Positions 47,904 to 55,543 of a DNA stretch of 55,543 nt are shown piece after piece; position 1 is the first letter of the stretch, and the number at the start of each line of letters is the position of its first letter. Source of the stretch: an uncultured Lachnospiraceae bacterium (lineage in GTDB: Bacteria; Bacillota; Clostridia; Lachnospirales; Lachnospiraceae); assembly GCA_910586705.1 (NCBI GenBank), contig CAJUJK010000025.1, forward strand, positions 1-55,543, written 5' to 3'. The position numbers were made by a program, and so were the translations under genes. The notes under the pieces were generated by a model. That model did no database searches and had not been told where the DNA came from. It saw only the letters and a program-made list of their open reading frames with translations.

Positions 47904-48845
47904 CTATTGTAATGTTTTCTGGAAATGCTGGTAGTCCTTGGTGGAATTCCAGTTGCCGCCCCATGTGAAGCCGTGCTCGGTAAAGAGGCGGTAACACAGA
48001 TCGCTCTCGTCGATTTTGTAGGCGAAATTCTGGCTGCGGTCGGCATAGATTTCGCTGCCGGGCGGTGAGATGTAGTCGCTGCCGTCCTCGTTCCTGTGAA
48101 AGACCACGTAGGGGTTGTAGTAGGGATTGACGTCGATGGCAAGCCCGTAAGCGTGTTTGGACAGACTGGACGTGCCGTCGACAACCCGGTAGTTAAAGCA
48201 GGAAGTATTGTTTTCTGCCATAGACGCCGTATCGTCGCCGCCATATTCGTCGATCAGACGCACGCTCTCAAGCCGGTAATCATTCCGATAAAGCTCATGG
48301 AAGATTTCTACCATATCCTGCGCGATGGCTTTGTTGCAGATCAGCTCACCGGTCTGCTCCTGTCCGTCGAAGTCAATGTACCTGAGCCCCACATAATTTA
48401 AATCCTCATAGGGGACGGTACAGCCGTTTTTCGGATAGGAGATGCCGGTAATTCTTTTCTTGACTGTTTCGGTCAGCGGTTCATAGTAGAATCCCTCTTC
48501 GTAGGTAATGCGGTCCGGGTGTTGTTCCATTGCGTCAGATTCCTCCGCATATTTAACCGTATCCTCAGCGTTTCCGTCGGAAGTGTTGCCGGAGACGTCC
48601 GGGACGCTGCCTTTTGTGTCAGTATATGCGTCGGGGCTGTCTGATGTGACAGAAGCGCCGGATTCCGGGATATCCCTGCTGTCGGTCTGTGTGCCATATG
48701 CCAGTTCGGGATTATTTTTTGCATACTCCAGAAGGGTTTCGTCGCCTGTGAGATAGTGTGCGAGAAACGCGCATATAAAAATAAAGGTCAGCAGGAAGAG
48801 GCATGGTTTTGCGGCCTGCCGCAGTAATGTTTTCAGATCAGACAT
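47904..48845 (-). CDS. Membrane-anchored M15-family D,D-carboxypeptidase-like protein
   Basis: This 313-residue protein has one N-terminal membrane helix (about residues 13-32), a long Ser/Asp/Gly-rich, low-complexity linker (about 45-110) and a C-terminal peptidase_M15 domain. The domain has zinc ligands H231 and D238 (SKHAYGLAIDVNP) and a last His (H307, DYQHFQ). M15 enzymes trim D-Ala or other stem-peptide residues in peptidoglycan, outside the membrane. It lies in reverse orientation between rplQ and ecfA1, genes that are neighbours in many Firmicutes. GAAAGGAGGG precedes the ATG. Confidence 0.87.
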   Translation of the reverse strand: MSDLKTLLRQAAKPCLFLLTFIFICAFLAHYLTGDETLLEYAKNNPELAYGTQTDSRDIPESGASVTSDSPDAYTDTKGSVPDVSGNTSDGNAEDTVKYAEESDAMEQHPDRITYEEGFYYEPLTETVKKRITGISYPKNGCTVPYEDLNYVGLRYIDFDGQEQTGELICNKAIAQDMVEIFHELYRNDYRLESVRLIDEYGGDDTASMAENNTSCFNYRVVDGTSSLSKHAYGLAIDVNPYYNPYVVFHRNEDGSDYISPPGSEIYADRSQNFAYKIDESDLCYRLFTEHGFTWGGNWNSTKDYQHFQKTLQ

Positions 48846-48871
48846 GGAAAAGCCCTCCTTTCAACACGAAC

Positions 48872-48880
48872 AGTATAACA
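48872..48880 (-). promoter_or_regulatory. Extended -10 promoter of the M15 peptidase gene
   Basis: On the minus strand TGTTATACT gives an extended -10 (TGnTATACT), 27 bases before the coding start. No clear -35 is seen. Confidence 0.45.
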
Positions 48881-48915
48881 TATTTTTCTGAAATGTGGGA
48901 GTTATGGGGCTGTAC

Positions 48916-48944
48916 TTGCATTTTTCCCGGCAATCCAGTAAAAT
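48916..48944 (+). promoter_or_regulatory. Promoter of the ecfA1-ecfA2-ecfT-truA operon
   Basis: TTGCAT (48916-48921) and TAAAAT (48939-48944) are separated by 17 bases, 63 bases before the ecfA1 start. Confidence 0.65.
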
Positions 48945-49007
48945 AGGCGTTGGTGAAACGCCGTATCTGGAAACGGGACAGTCTGGAAAATGGATGAAGG
49001 AAATACG

Positions 49008-49865
49008 ATGGGAATTATAAAAACGGATAAGCTGACATTTGAATATATACGCCGGGACGAAGAGGGAAATGTAGAAGGCATTACCCGCGCCGTGGACGAG
49101 GTGGATCTGGATATCAGGCAGGGCGACTTTATTGCGATTCTGGGGCATAACGGCTCCGGGAAGTCTACGCTGGCAAAGCATATCAACGCGATTCTTTATC
49201 CGACGGAGGGGACTGTCTGGGTGGACGGCATGGACACGCAGGATGAGAGCCGGCTCTGGGACATCCGTCAGGAGGCGGGGATGGTATTCCAGAACCCGGA
49301 CAACCAGATTATCGGACAGGTCGTGGAGGAGGATGTGGGATTCGGGCCGGAGAATATGGGCGTGCCCACAAAAGAGATCTGGGAGCGCGTGGAGGAGAGT
49401 CTGAAGGCGGTGGGTATGTACGAGTACCGCAAGCATTCGCCCAACAAGCTTTCCGGCGGACAGAAACAGCGGGTATCCATTGCGGGTGTGATCGCCATGC
49501 ATCCGAAGTGTATCATTCTGGACGAGCCTACGGCGATGCTTGACCCGAACGGCAGGAAAGAAGTGATACGCGCGGTGCGCGCCTTAAACGACGTGGAAGG
49601 AATCACGGTGGTGCTGATTACGCATTATATGGAAGAAATCATTCACGCGGATATGGTTTTTGTCATGGATCAGGGGCATATTGCCATGGAAGGGACGCCG
49701 CGGGAGATCTTTTCCAGAGTGGAAGAGCTGCAGGAACTGCGGCTTGACGTACCGCAGGTGACGCTCCTTGCGCATGAGCTGAGGCAGAAGGGGGTCAATC
49801 TGCCGGAAGGGATTCTGACCATAGAGGAATTTACGGAGGCACTCATGGCGGTCCCGGGCTGTTAG
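49008..49865 (+). CDS. ecfA1: Energy-coupling factor transporter ATPase A1
   Basis: This 285-residue ABC ATPase has Walker A GHNGSGKST, Q-loop FQNPDNQIIGQ, signature LSGGQKQRVSIAG and Walker B CIILDEPTAMLD with H-loop THYMEE. With EcfA2 and EcfT it forms the shared energising module for vitamin and metal transporters; no substrate-binding S component is encoded here, as usual for group II ECF systems. AAGGAA is 6 bases before the ATG at 49008. Confidence 0.93.
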   Translation: MGIIKTDKLTFEYIRRDEEGNVEGITRAVDEVDLDIRQGDFIAILGHNGSGKSTLAKHINAILYPTEGTVWVDGMDTQDESRLWDIRQEAGMVFQNPDNQIIGQVVEEDVGFGPENMGVPTKEIWERVEESLKAVGMYEYRKHSPNKLSGGQKQRVSIAGVIAMHPKCIILDEPTAMLDPNGRKEVIRAVRALNDVEGITVVLITHYMEEIIHADMVFVMDQGHIAMEGTPREIFSRVEELQELRLDVPQVTLLAHELRQKGVNLPEGILTIEEFTEALMAVPGC

Positions 49866-49958
49866 TAAGGCAGGGCAGATCATGGTGACAGGAAAAGAGT
49901 AACAGGCAGTCGGCATGTGTCTGACGTGGAGAATAGAGATAAAGAGGAAACGAAAATC

Positions 49959-50807
49959 ATGTCGTTGATTTTGGATCATGTCAACTATATATACGGGGAA
50001 GATACGGCGCTTGCGGTGCACGCGCTTAAGGATATCAATCTGGTGATTCCCGACGGGCAGTTTATCGGACTGATCGGACATACCGGTTCCGGCAAGTCTA
50101 CGCTGGTACAGCACTTAAACGGGCTGATCAGACCGACAGGCGGGGCGATTTACTATAACGGCGAGGATATACACGACAAAGATTACGATAAGAAAAAGCT
50201 GCGCAGTAAAGTCGGGCTTGTATTTCAGTATCCCGAGCACCAGCTCTTTGAGATCGACGTGTTTAAGGATGTGTGTTTCGGGCCGAAAAATCTGGGGCTT
50301 TCCCAGAAGGAGACGGAACTGCGCGCCTACGCGGCATTGAAGCAGGTGGGACTTGCGGACGAATACTTTTACCAGTCGCCCTTTGATCTTTCCGGCGGGC
50401 AGAAACGCCGGGTCGCAATCGCGGGCGTACTGGCAATGAAACCCGACATACTTATTCTGGATGAGCCTACGGCAGGGCTTGACCCGAAGGGCAGGGACGA
50501 GATACTTGACCAGATTGCGAAGCTGAAAGAGGAGACGGGAATCACCGTGATTCTGGTTTCCCACAGCATGGAGGACGTGGCGGAGTATGTGGAGCGGATT
50601 ATCGTTATGAGCCGGGGAAGCGTCCTTTATGACGATACGCCCAGAGAGGTTTTCAGGCATTATAAGGAATTGGAACAGGTGGGACTGGCGGCGCCCCAGG
50701 TGACATACATTATGCAGGCGCTGGCAAAACAGGGCATGAAAGTGGACACTGCCGTCACGACGATCCGGGAGGCGAAGCAGTCGATTCTGCAATCGCTCGG
50801 GAAATAA
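49959..50807 (+). CDS. ecfA2: Energy-coupling factor transporter ATPase A2
   Basis: This 282-residue ABC ATPase is the partner of EcfA1: Walker A GHTGSGKST, Q-loop VFQYPEHQLFE, signature LSGGQKRRVAIAG, Walker B ILILDEPTAGLD and H-loop SHSMED. The VFQYPEHQLFE form separates it from A1. The ATG at 49959 follows AGAGGAAA; the frame from 49917 lacks a ribosome binding site. Confidence 0.93.
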   Translation: MSLILDHVNYIYGEDTALAVHALKDINLVIPDGQFIGLIGHTGSGKSTLVQHLNGLIRPTGGAIYYNGEDIHDKDYDKKKLRSKVGLVFQYPEHQLFEIDVFKDVCFGPKNLGLSQKETELRAYAALKQVGLADEYFYQSPFDLSGGQKRRVAIAGVLAMKPDILILDEPTAGLDPKGRDEILDQIAKLKEETGITVILVSHSMEDVAEYVERIIVMSRGSVLYDDTPREVFRHYKELEQVGLAAPQVTYIMQALAKQGMKVDTAVTTIREAKQSILQSLGK

Positions 50808-50892
50808 CAGAACCGAACGGGAGGGAATCGGCGGCAGGCGAAAATTGAGAGACACTTTGGATGTTTTGTAAAAGCTCTGGGATGGAGAAGAT

Positions 50893-51693
50893 ATGATACG
50901 AGATATTACATTGGGCCAGTATTATCAGGCGGATTCCGTCATCCATAAACTGGACCCGCGGGTAAAACTGGTAGCGACGATAGGCTTTATTATTTCCCTT
51001 TTTGTGGTGGACAGCTGGGTAGGATATGTGGTGGCGGCGCTGTTTCTGGCATGTATGATAAAGCTGTCCAAGGTTCCTTTTGGCTATATGGTCAAGGGGA
51101 TGAAGGCGATCGTCTTTATTCTGCTGATTACGGTTGTGTTCAACCTGTTTCTGACACCCGGTGAGCCGCTTGTCACATTGTGGAAACTGACGATTACGAA
51201 GGAGGGGCTGCGGATTGCGGTGATGATGGCGGTCCGGCTTTCTTTCCTGATTGTCGGGTCTTCGCTGATGACACTGACGACTACGCCGAACAGTCTGACG
51301 GACGGCATGGAAAAGCTGATGGGACCTTTGAAACATGTAAAGGTGCCGGTGCATGAGGTGTCAATGATGATGTCCATTGCCCTGCGGTTTATCCCGATCC
51401 TGCTGGAGGAGACGGATAAGATTATGAAGGCGCAGATTGCGAGAGGGGCGGATTTTGAGAGCGGAAATCTGATTAAGAAGGCGAAGGCGATGGTGCCCCT
51501 TCTGGTGCCGCTGTTTATTTCGGCGTTCCGCCGTGCCAACGATCTGGCAATGGCGATGGAGGCGAGATGTTACCGGGGTGGAGAACACAGAACGAAGATG
51601 AAGCCCCTGTGTTACCGCGGCGCGGACAGGGTGGCGTACTGTGTGCTGCTTTTGTATTTTGCGGGATGTGTGGCGATACGGGTGTGGCTGTGA
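50893..51693 (+). CDS. ecfT: Energy-coupling factor transporter transmembrane protein EcfT
   Basis: This 266-residue membrane protein has about five to six helices and the two coupling motifs near the C-terminal side: ARGADFE and EARCYRGG (the ArG pattern that binds the ATPase pair). It joins EcfA1/A2 to exchangeable S components. It begins 85 bases after ecfA2 and has usual length. Confidence 0.93.
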   Translation: MIRDITLGQYYQADSVIHKLDPRVKLVATIGFIISLFVVDSWVGYVVAALFLACMIKLSKVPFGYMVKGMKAIVFILLITVVFNLFLTPGEPLVTLWKLTITKEGLRIAVMMAVRLSFLIVGSSLMTLTTTPNSLTDGMEKLMGPLKHVKVPVHEVSMMMSIALRFIPILLEETDKIMKAQIARGADFESGNLIKKAKAMVPLLVPLFISAFRRANDLAMAMEARCYRGGEHRTKMKPLCYRGADRVAYCVLLLYFAGCVAIRVWL

Positions 51694-51832
51694 TATTCGG
51701 CGCGCCGTGTGCGGGAAACGGGACTGGTCATAGGAGTGAAATACGGGGAAAGAGGACAGACAGCGACTGTGCGTAAAGGCAGACATGTAATGGACGGTCC
51801 GGAGATAAGGGAAAGTTTGGGAAGATAAGAGA

Positions 51833-52645
51833 ATGGGACGAGTTATGTTAACCGTCGCATACGACGGGACTGCATACTGCGGCTGGCAGTTACAGCCGGG
51901 TAAAGAAACCATAGAGAGCGTTCTTAACAGATGCCTTTTTGAACTTACGGGCGAGACGATAGAGGTGATCGGCGCAAGCCGCACCGATTCCGGCGTACAT
52001 GCACTCGGCAATATCGCGGTGTTTGACACGGACAGTTCCATCCCGGCGGAGAAGTTTTCCTATGCGCTGAACCGGAGACTGCCGGAGGATATTAAGGTCC
52101 GCGACTCGAAAGAGGTGGCGGCGGATTTCCATCCCAGACATTGCGGGAGCATAAAGACATACGAGTACCGAATCTGTAACGCAGCGTTTCCCGTTCCCAC
52201 GAAGCGGCTTTATGCGCATTTTACCTATGTGCCGCTGGATGTCGGCCTGATGAGCCGGGGGGCGGCATATCTGGTGGGGGAACATGATTTTAAGAGCTTC
52301 TGCAGCGTGGACACGCAGGCGCAGACCACGGTGCGGCGGATCGACAGTGTGGAAGTATGGGAGGAAGGTACTTTCGGTATCAAGTATGCGCCGGCGGATG
52401 AAAATGCCCATACAGACGGAACAAAAGAAGCGCAGATGGGCAGGGAGATTGTCATCCGTGTGGCGGGCAGAGGTTTCTTATATAATATGGTAAGAATTAT
52501 AGCGGGGACGCTGATGGAGGTCGGACGGGGCAGGATACCGCCAGAGCGTGTGAAGGATATTCTCGCGGCGTGTGACAGACAGGCGGCGGGACCTACGGCG
52601 CCGGCGTGCGGGCTGACCCTTGTGGGGTATGAATTTCTGCGGTAA
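51833..52645 (+). CDS. truA: tRNA pseudouridine(38-40) synthase TruA
   Basis: This 270-residue enzyme isomerises U38-U40 in the anticodon stem. It begins with VAYDGTAYCGWQLQPG and has the catalytic Asp in GASRTDSGVHALGN, plus GEHDFKSFCSV and RGFLYNMVRIIAGTL. Start at 51833 or 51845; both are weakly supported. It is often linked with ecfT and rplM in Firmicutes. A copy of the 93-bp repeat begins at its stop codon. Confidence 0.95.
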   Translation: MGRVMLTVAYDGTAYCGWQLQPGKETIESVLNRCLFELTGETIEVIGASRTDSGVHALGNIAVFDTDSSIPAEKFSYALNRRLPEDIKVRDSKEVAADFHPRHCGSIKTYEYRICNAAFPVPTKRLYAHFTYVPLDVGLMSRGAAYLVGEHDFKSFCSVDTQAQTTVRRIDSVEVWEEGTFGIKYAPADENAHTDGTKEAQMGREIVIRVAGRGFLYNMVRIIAGTLMEVGRGRIPPERVKDILAACDRQAAGPTAPACGLTLVGYEFLR

Positions 52646-52736
52646 CAGGGCAGCCAGACCGTATCTGGCGGTCAAATCAGGCTTGCGTGAATCCGGGTGA
52701 CAAATGAAGGTATGAGGGAACGCCCGCATAATGAGC
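52643..52736 (+). repeat. Interspersed repeat, copy B (truA-rplM gap)
   Basis: Starting at the truA TAA, 94 bases match copy A at 42796-42888 at about 80 percent of positions. A further hairpin (CGGAAATTTC with GAAATTCCG) follows, ending a few bases before the rplM promoter. Confidence 0.75.
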
Positions 52737-52774
52737 GGAATCGGAAATTTCAAGGAAATTCCGGGAAAAACTGG

Positions 52775-52803
52775 TTGACACGCGCGGAACCGTATAATAT
52801 AAT
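52775..52803 (+). promoter_or_regulatory. Consensus promoter of rplM-rpsI
   Basis: A perfect TTGACA (52775-52780) and a perfect TATAAT (52798-52803) are separated by 17 bases. A second overlapping TATAAT begins at 52793. This is the best promoter in the window. Confidence 0.9.
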
Positions 52804-52809
52804 ATTTAA

Positions 52810-53048
52810 CTGTGACGAAATGTTTATAAATGTCTGACCAAAGCCCCGGTGAGACATTTTATATGCACACGTCTGCATAGGGAGTATTATTGCTGAGGCA
52901 GCGTGCAGACGGCGCAAAGGGCAGAGGAAGAGGAATCTTCCCTGTCAGGTTATACTACAAACTGCCGTGGAGGGATACCGAGTGTGGCCGGACATCTGCA
53001 TGAGGATCTTTGGAAGCGGTACAGACAGTTACTATGGAGGTAATATTC
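52810..53048 (+). ncRNA. Structured rplM leader (L13-leader candidate)
   Basis: The roughly 240-base leader contains CGTCTGCA (52870-52877) paired perfectly with TGCAGACG (52904-52911), and GGAAGA/TCTTCC (52926-52941, loop GGAA), before the ribosome binding site GGAGG. Firmicutes rplM-rpsI operons are known to have an L13 leader under autogenous control; whether this one matches the Rfam model needs a covariance search. With the repeat and promoter it fills the 403-base gap after truA. Confidence 0.6.
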
Positions 53049-53477
53049 ATGAAAACTTTTATGGCGAGTCCGGCTACGATCGAGAGAAAATGGTACGTGG
53101 TTGATGCGACAGATATGACACTGGGACGCCTGGCATCCGAGATTGCCAAGGTGCTGAGAGGTAAAAATAAGCCGATCTTTACGCCCCATATCGACACGGG
53201 AGATTATGTGATCGTTGTCAATGCGGAAAAGGTGAAGGTGACAGGCAAGAAGCTGGATCAGAAGATTTACTACCATCACTCCGATTATGTGGGCGGCATG
53301 AAGGAAACCACCTTGAAAGAAATGTTACAGAAGCACCCCGAGAGAGTAGTGGAGCACGCGGTTAAGGGTATGCTTCCCAAGGGACCGCTTGGCAGAGAGA
53401 TGTACAAGAAACTTTTTGTATATGTCGGACCCGAGCACAAGCATGCGGCACAGAAACCTGAGGTATTAACATTTTAA
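53049..53477 (+). CDS. rplM: Ribosomal protein uL13
   Basis: This 142-residue early 50S assembly protein begins MKTFMASPATIERKWYVVDA and has GDYVIVVNAEKVKVTGKKLD and AVKGMLPKGPLGREMYKKLF. The ATG at 53049 is placed 9 bases after GGAGG; the frame from 53010 is in the leader. It is followed after 17 bases by rpsI. Confidence 0.97.
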   Translation: MKTFMASPATIERKWYVVDATDMTLGRLASEIAKVLRGKNKPIFTPHIDTGDYVIVVNAEKVKVTGKKLDQKIYYHHSDYVGGMKETTLKEMLQKHPERVVEHAVKGMLPKGPLGREMYKKLFVYVGPEHKHAAQKPEVLTF

Positions 53478-53494
53478 GAAAGGGATAAAGAATC

Positions 53495-53899
53495 ATGGCT
53501 AAAGCAGATAAATCAGCAAAATATTACGGAACCGGTAGAAGAAAGAAGTCTATCGCAAGAGTATATTTAATGCCCGGCAAGGGTGAGATCACGATCAATA
53601 AGAGAAATATCGACGATTACTTCGGGCTTGAGACCTTGAAGGTGATCGTTCGCCAGCCTCTGGCTGCAACCGATACGGTAGATAAGTTCGACGTGAAGGT
53701 TACCGTAAAGGGCGGCGGCTATACAGGACAGGCAGGTGCGGTGAGACACGGTATCGCAAGAGCGCTGCTTCAGGCGGATCCGGATTACAGACCCACCTTG
53801 AAGAAAGCGGGCTATCTGACCAGAGACCCTCGTATGAAGGAGAGAAAGAAATACGGTCTCAAAGCAGCGAGAAGAGCGCCGCAGTTCTCTAAGAGATAA
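53495..53899 (+). CDS. rpsI: Ribosomal protein uS9
   Basis: This 134-residue S9 has YYGTGRRKKSIARVYLMPGK and the C-terminal tail ending RRAPQFSKR that touches the P-site tRNA. The frame is intact up to its natural end. It is the last core gene before what appears to be inserted DNA; 3' ends of rpsI are known insertion sites of integrative elements in other Firmicutes. Confidence 0.97.
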   Translation: MAKADKSAKYYGTGRRKKSIARVYLMPGKGEITINKRNIDDYFGLETLKVIVRQPLAATDTVDKFDVKVTVKGGGYTGQAGAVRHGIARALLQADPDYRPTLKKAGYLTRDPRMKERKKYGLKAARRAPQFSKR

Positions 53900-53986
53900 T
53901 TACAAGAAGAATAATGAAATTAGTGAAACCCTTGAAAGTCCAGTATTTTCAAATGTTTACGGTTAGAGGGAAGTAATTTCAGATTA

Positions 53987-54026
53987 GGCGGTATAGCCCC
54001 GATTACAAGGGCTGTACCGTCTTTTT
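53987..54026 (+). terminator. Terminator between rpsI and the recombinase gene
   Basis: A 13-bp stem (53987-53999 with 54009-54021, two G-U pairs) is followed by TTTTT. It ends rplM-rpsI transcription and shields the opposing recombinase gene, whose stop is 7 bases further. Confidence 0.85.
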
Positions 54027-54032
54027 GAGTTC

Positions 54033-55543
54033 CTATGCGCCTTGCCTTTTCGGTTGCGTAGCAGAAAGGAAATTGAGTTCACCCACAAAATTGAAAACAA
54101 TATCTACTTTCTGTACCCGCTTCCCGTCCACCTTTTCCGGCGCATGGACTATGATTTTCTTGATAAATTCATTAACGATTGCAGGGGTGAGTTCCTTTAT
54201 ACCCACATACTTACGGATAATTGCGGCGAAGCTGTCAAAATCGCTTTTATTCTGCTCGTAGGTATCGACTTTCTGCTGGTCTGCCTTGACCTTTTCTTCC
54301 AGTTCCCGCTGTTCCGTTTCATACTCTGCGGACAGCTTCAAAAACCTGTCATGGCTGATTGCGCCGCTTATGTCGTCCTCATAAATCCGCTTGAAGATAC
54401 GGTCAAGTTCCGCTATCCGTTTTTGTGCTTGTCCCACTTCTCGTTTTCTGCGTTTCATTTCCTTTTCCGTTTCAGCGGAGCGTTGCTGATACATCATTTC
54501 GTGGAAAGCCATGATGTCATCAAAGAAAAGGGCGGTCACGTCAAATATCCTGCCCCACACGATCTGCTTCAACACTTCTTCGCGGATAAAGTGCGCCGTA
54601 CAGCTTCCCGTATTGCTCTTGTACTTTGCACAGCGGTAATGGTCTTGTGAGCCGTTAAAACTCTTACAGGTAACAAAGTGTAATTTACTCCCGCAGTCTG
54701 CACAGTATACCAAGCCGGAGAACAGGGCTTGCCGTTCTGCTTTTGTGGGGCGGCGTTTGTTCGCCCTAAGTTCCTGCACCCGTTCAAAAACAGCGTCCTC
54801 TACAATCGCTTCATGGGTATTATAGAAAATTGCCTGCTGTTCCTTTGTGGTTGGAATCCGCTTTTTCAGCTTGTGGGATTTGGAGTAGCTTTTGAAGTTC
54901 ACCGTATGCCCGCAGTAATCCATACGCTCCAAAATACCGACAATGGTACTATCTCTCCAATCGTAAGGATTTTCGGGGAGTGCTTTCCCCTTTTTCTTTG
55001 CGTAATACGCTTTTGCTATCAGCACATTATCCGCTTTGAGGATTTTTGCTATCTGCGCAGGTCCTTTCCCACCGATACATAAATCAAAAATCCGTTTCAC
55101 CACAGCGGCGGCTTCCTCGTCCACAATCCATTGCTTTTTGTCCGTAGGGCTTACTATGTAGCCGTAGGGCGGCTTTGTCAGATGTTCCCCCGCCTGTCCC
55201 TGCGCTCGCTTGATTGCCCGTACCTTTTTGCTTGTGTCTTTGGCGTAAAAATCATTAAACAGGTTACGGAACGGGGTAAAATCGTTGTCGCCTTTTGCAC
55301 TGTCTACTCCGTCATTGATTGCGATATATCTCACGTCACGTTCTACGAAAAAGATTTCCGTATAGTAGCCGACTTTCAGATAATCGCGCCCCAATCTTGA
55401 CATATCCTTGACAATGACTGTCGCCACGTTTCCGGCTTCAATCTCCGCAATCATGCGGTTAAAATTTGGTCTGTCGAACGTCACACCTGATACACCGTCG
55501 TCAATGAAGAAAACGGGATTGGAAAAGCCGTTGTCCGCCGCAT
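54033..55543 (-). CDS. Large serine recombinase with DUF4368, 5' part outside window
   Basis: 502 residues are visible; the frame continues to the right edge, so the N-terminal catalytic Ser region is missing from view. Seen are the rest of the resolvase domain (VKDMSRLGRDYLKVGYYTEI, NDFTPFRNLFNDFYAKDTS), the recombinase domain (PPYGYIVS, AAAVVKRIFDLCIGGKGPAQ), a zinc ribbon (YCADCGSKLHF with a second Cys pair around YRCAK and GSC), a long coiled coil and the DUF4368 C-terminus (VNEFIKKIIVHAPEKVDG). This is the TndX/TnpX-type group that moves integrative and conjugative elements. The orientation and closeness to rpsI suggest the element end lies between them. Confidence 0.92.
   Translation of the reverse strand, partial: AADNGFSNPVFFIDDGVSGVTFDRPNFNRMIAEIEAGNVATVIVKDMSRLGRDYLKVGYYTEIFFVERDVRYIAINDGVDSAKGDNDFTPFRNLFNDFYAKDTSKKVRAIKRAQGQAGEHLTKPPYGYIVSPTDKKQWIVDEEAAAVVKRIFDLCIGGKGPAQIAKILKADNVLIAKAYYAKKKGKALPENPYDWRDSTIVGILERMDYCGHTVNFKSYSKSHKLKKRIPTTKEQQAIFYNTHEAIVEDAVFERVQELRANKRRPTKAERQALFSGLVYCADCGSKLHFVTCKSFNGSQDHYRCAKYKSNTGSCTAHFIREEVLKQIVWGRIFDVTALFFDDIMAFHEMMYQQRSAETEKEMKRRKREVGQAQKRIAELDRIFKRIYEDDISGAISHDRFLKLSAEYETEQRELEEKVKADQQKVDTYEQNKSDFDSFAAIIRKYVGIKELTPAIVNEFIKKIIVHAPEKVDGKRVQKVDIVFNFVGELNFLSATQPKRQGA

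Overview
The window looks like a chromosome segment of a Gram-positive, spore-former-type Bacillota, most probably a member of the Lachnospiraceae. The evidence is the S10-spc-alpha ribosomal super-operon in Firmicutes order, the zinc-type S14, a KOW protein between map and infA, the ecfA1-ecfA2-ecfT-truA-rplM-rpsI block, an L17 with a large internal insertion, a FapA/DUF342 protein, TraX and a DUF4368-type large serine recombinase. No rRNA, tRNA or CRISPR array was seen.

Layout. (1) 1-6200 is an accessory, partly decayed region: an intact IS66-family element (181-2948), a dead small resolvase, a CPBP-like membrane protein, a 20-codon relic of the 3' end of an EF-Tu gene, a small Cys-rich protein and a GNAT acetyltransferase. 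(2) 6375-17065 holds a VOC protein and then a signalling block: a FapA-like protein with seven perfect 26-residue repeats, a REC-HD-GYP phosphodiesterase, a very large lipoprotein with a solute-binding C-terminal half, a membrane GGDEF(degenerate)-EAL protein and a hybrid histidine kinase. Most of these point to cyclic-di-GMP turnover. (3) 17214-23173 has a LacI regulator with a MATE pump, a coiled-coil protein, TraX, an rRNA-methyltransferase-like protein and an SGNH hydrolase. (4) 23182-30781 is a complete sialic-acid (N-acetylneuraminate) uptake and catabolic locus. nanE-yhcH-nanK run leftward, while a solute-binding lipoprotein, two ABC permeases, nanA and an RpiR regulator run rightward from a shared divergent promoter region.

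(5) 30810-47883 is the ribosomal super-operon rpsJ to rplQ with secY, adk, map, infA and rpoA. It starts from a consensus promoter and a roughly 240-nt structured leader, and has a second consensus promoter before rpmJ. Several intergenic gaps hold a recurring two-hairpin element. (6) 47904-53899 has an M15 D,D-carboxypeptidase-like gene in opposite orientation, then ecfA1-ecfA2-ecfT-truA and, from their own promoter and leader, rplM-rpsI. (7) After rpsI comes the edge of what is probably an integrative element, with a large serine recombinase that runs off the right edge.

The main leads are the tandem-hairpin family inside the ribosomal operon, a roughly 93-bp repeat that begins exactly at the stop codons of adk and truA, the 26-residue repeat array, a highly structured element at 10110-10190, the EF-Tu relic, and the recombinase-bearing junction behind rpsI. 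All functional assignments rest on reading motifs in the sequence; no database search was run.
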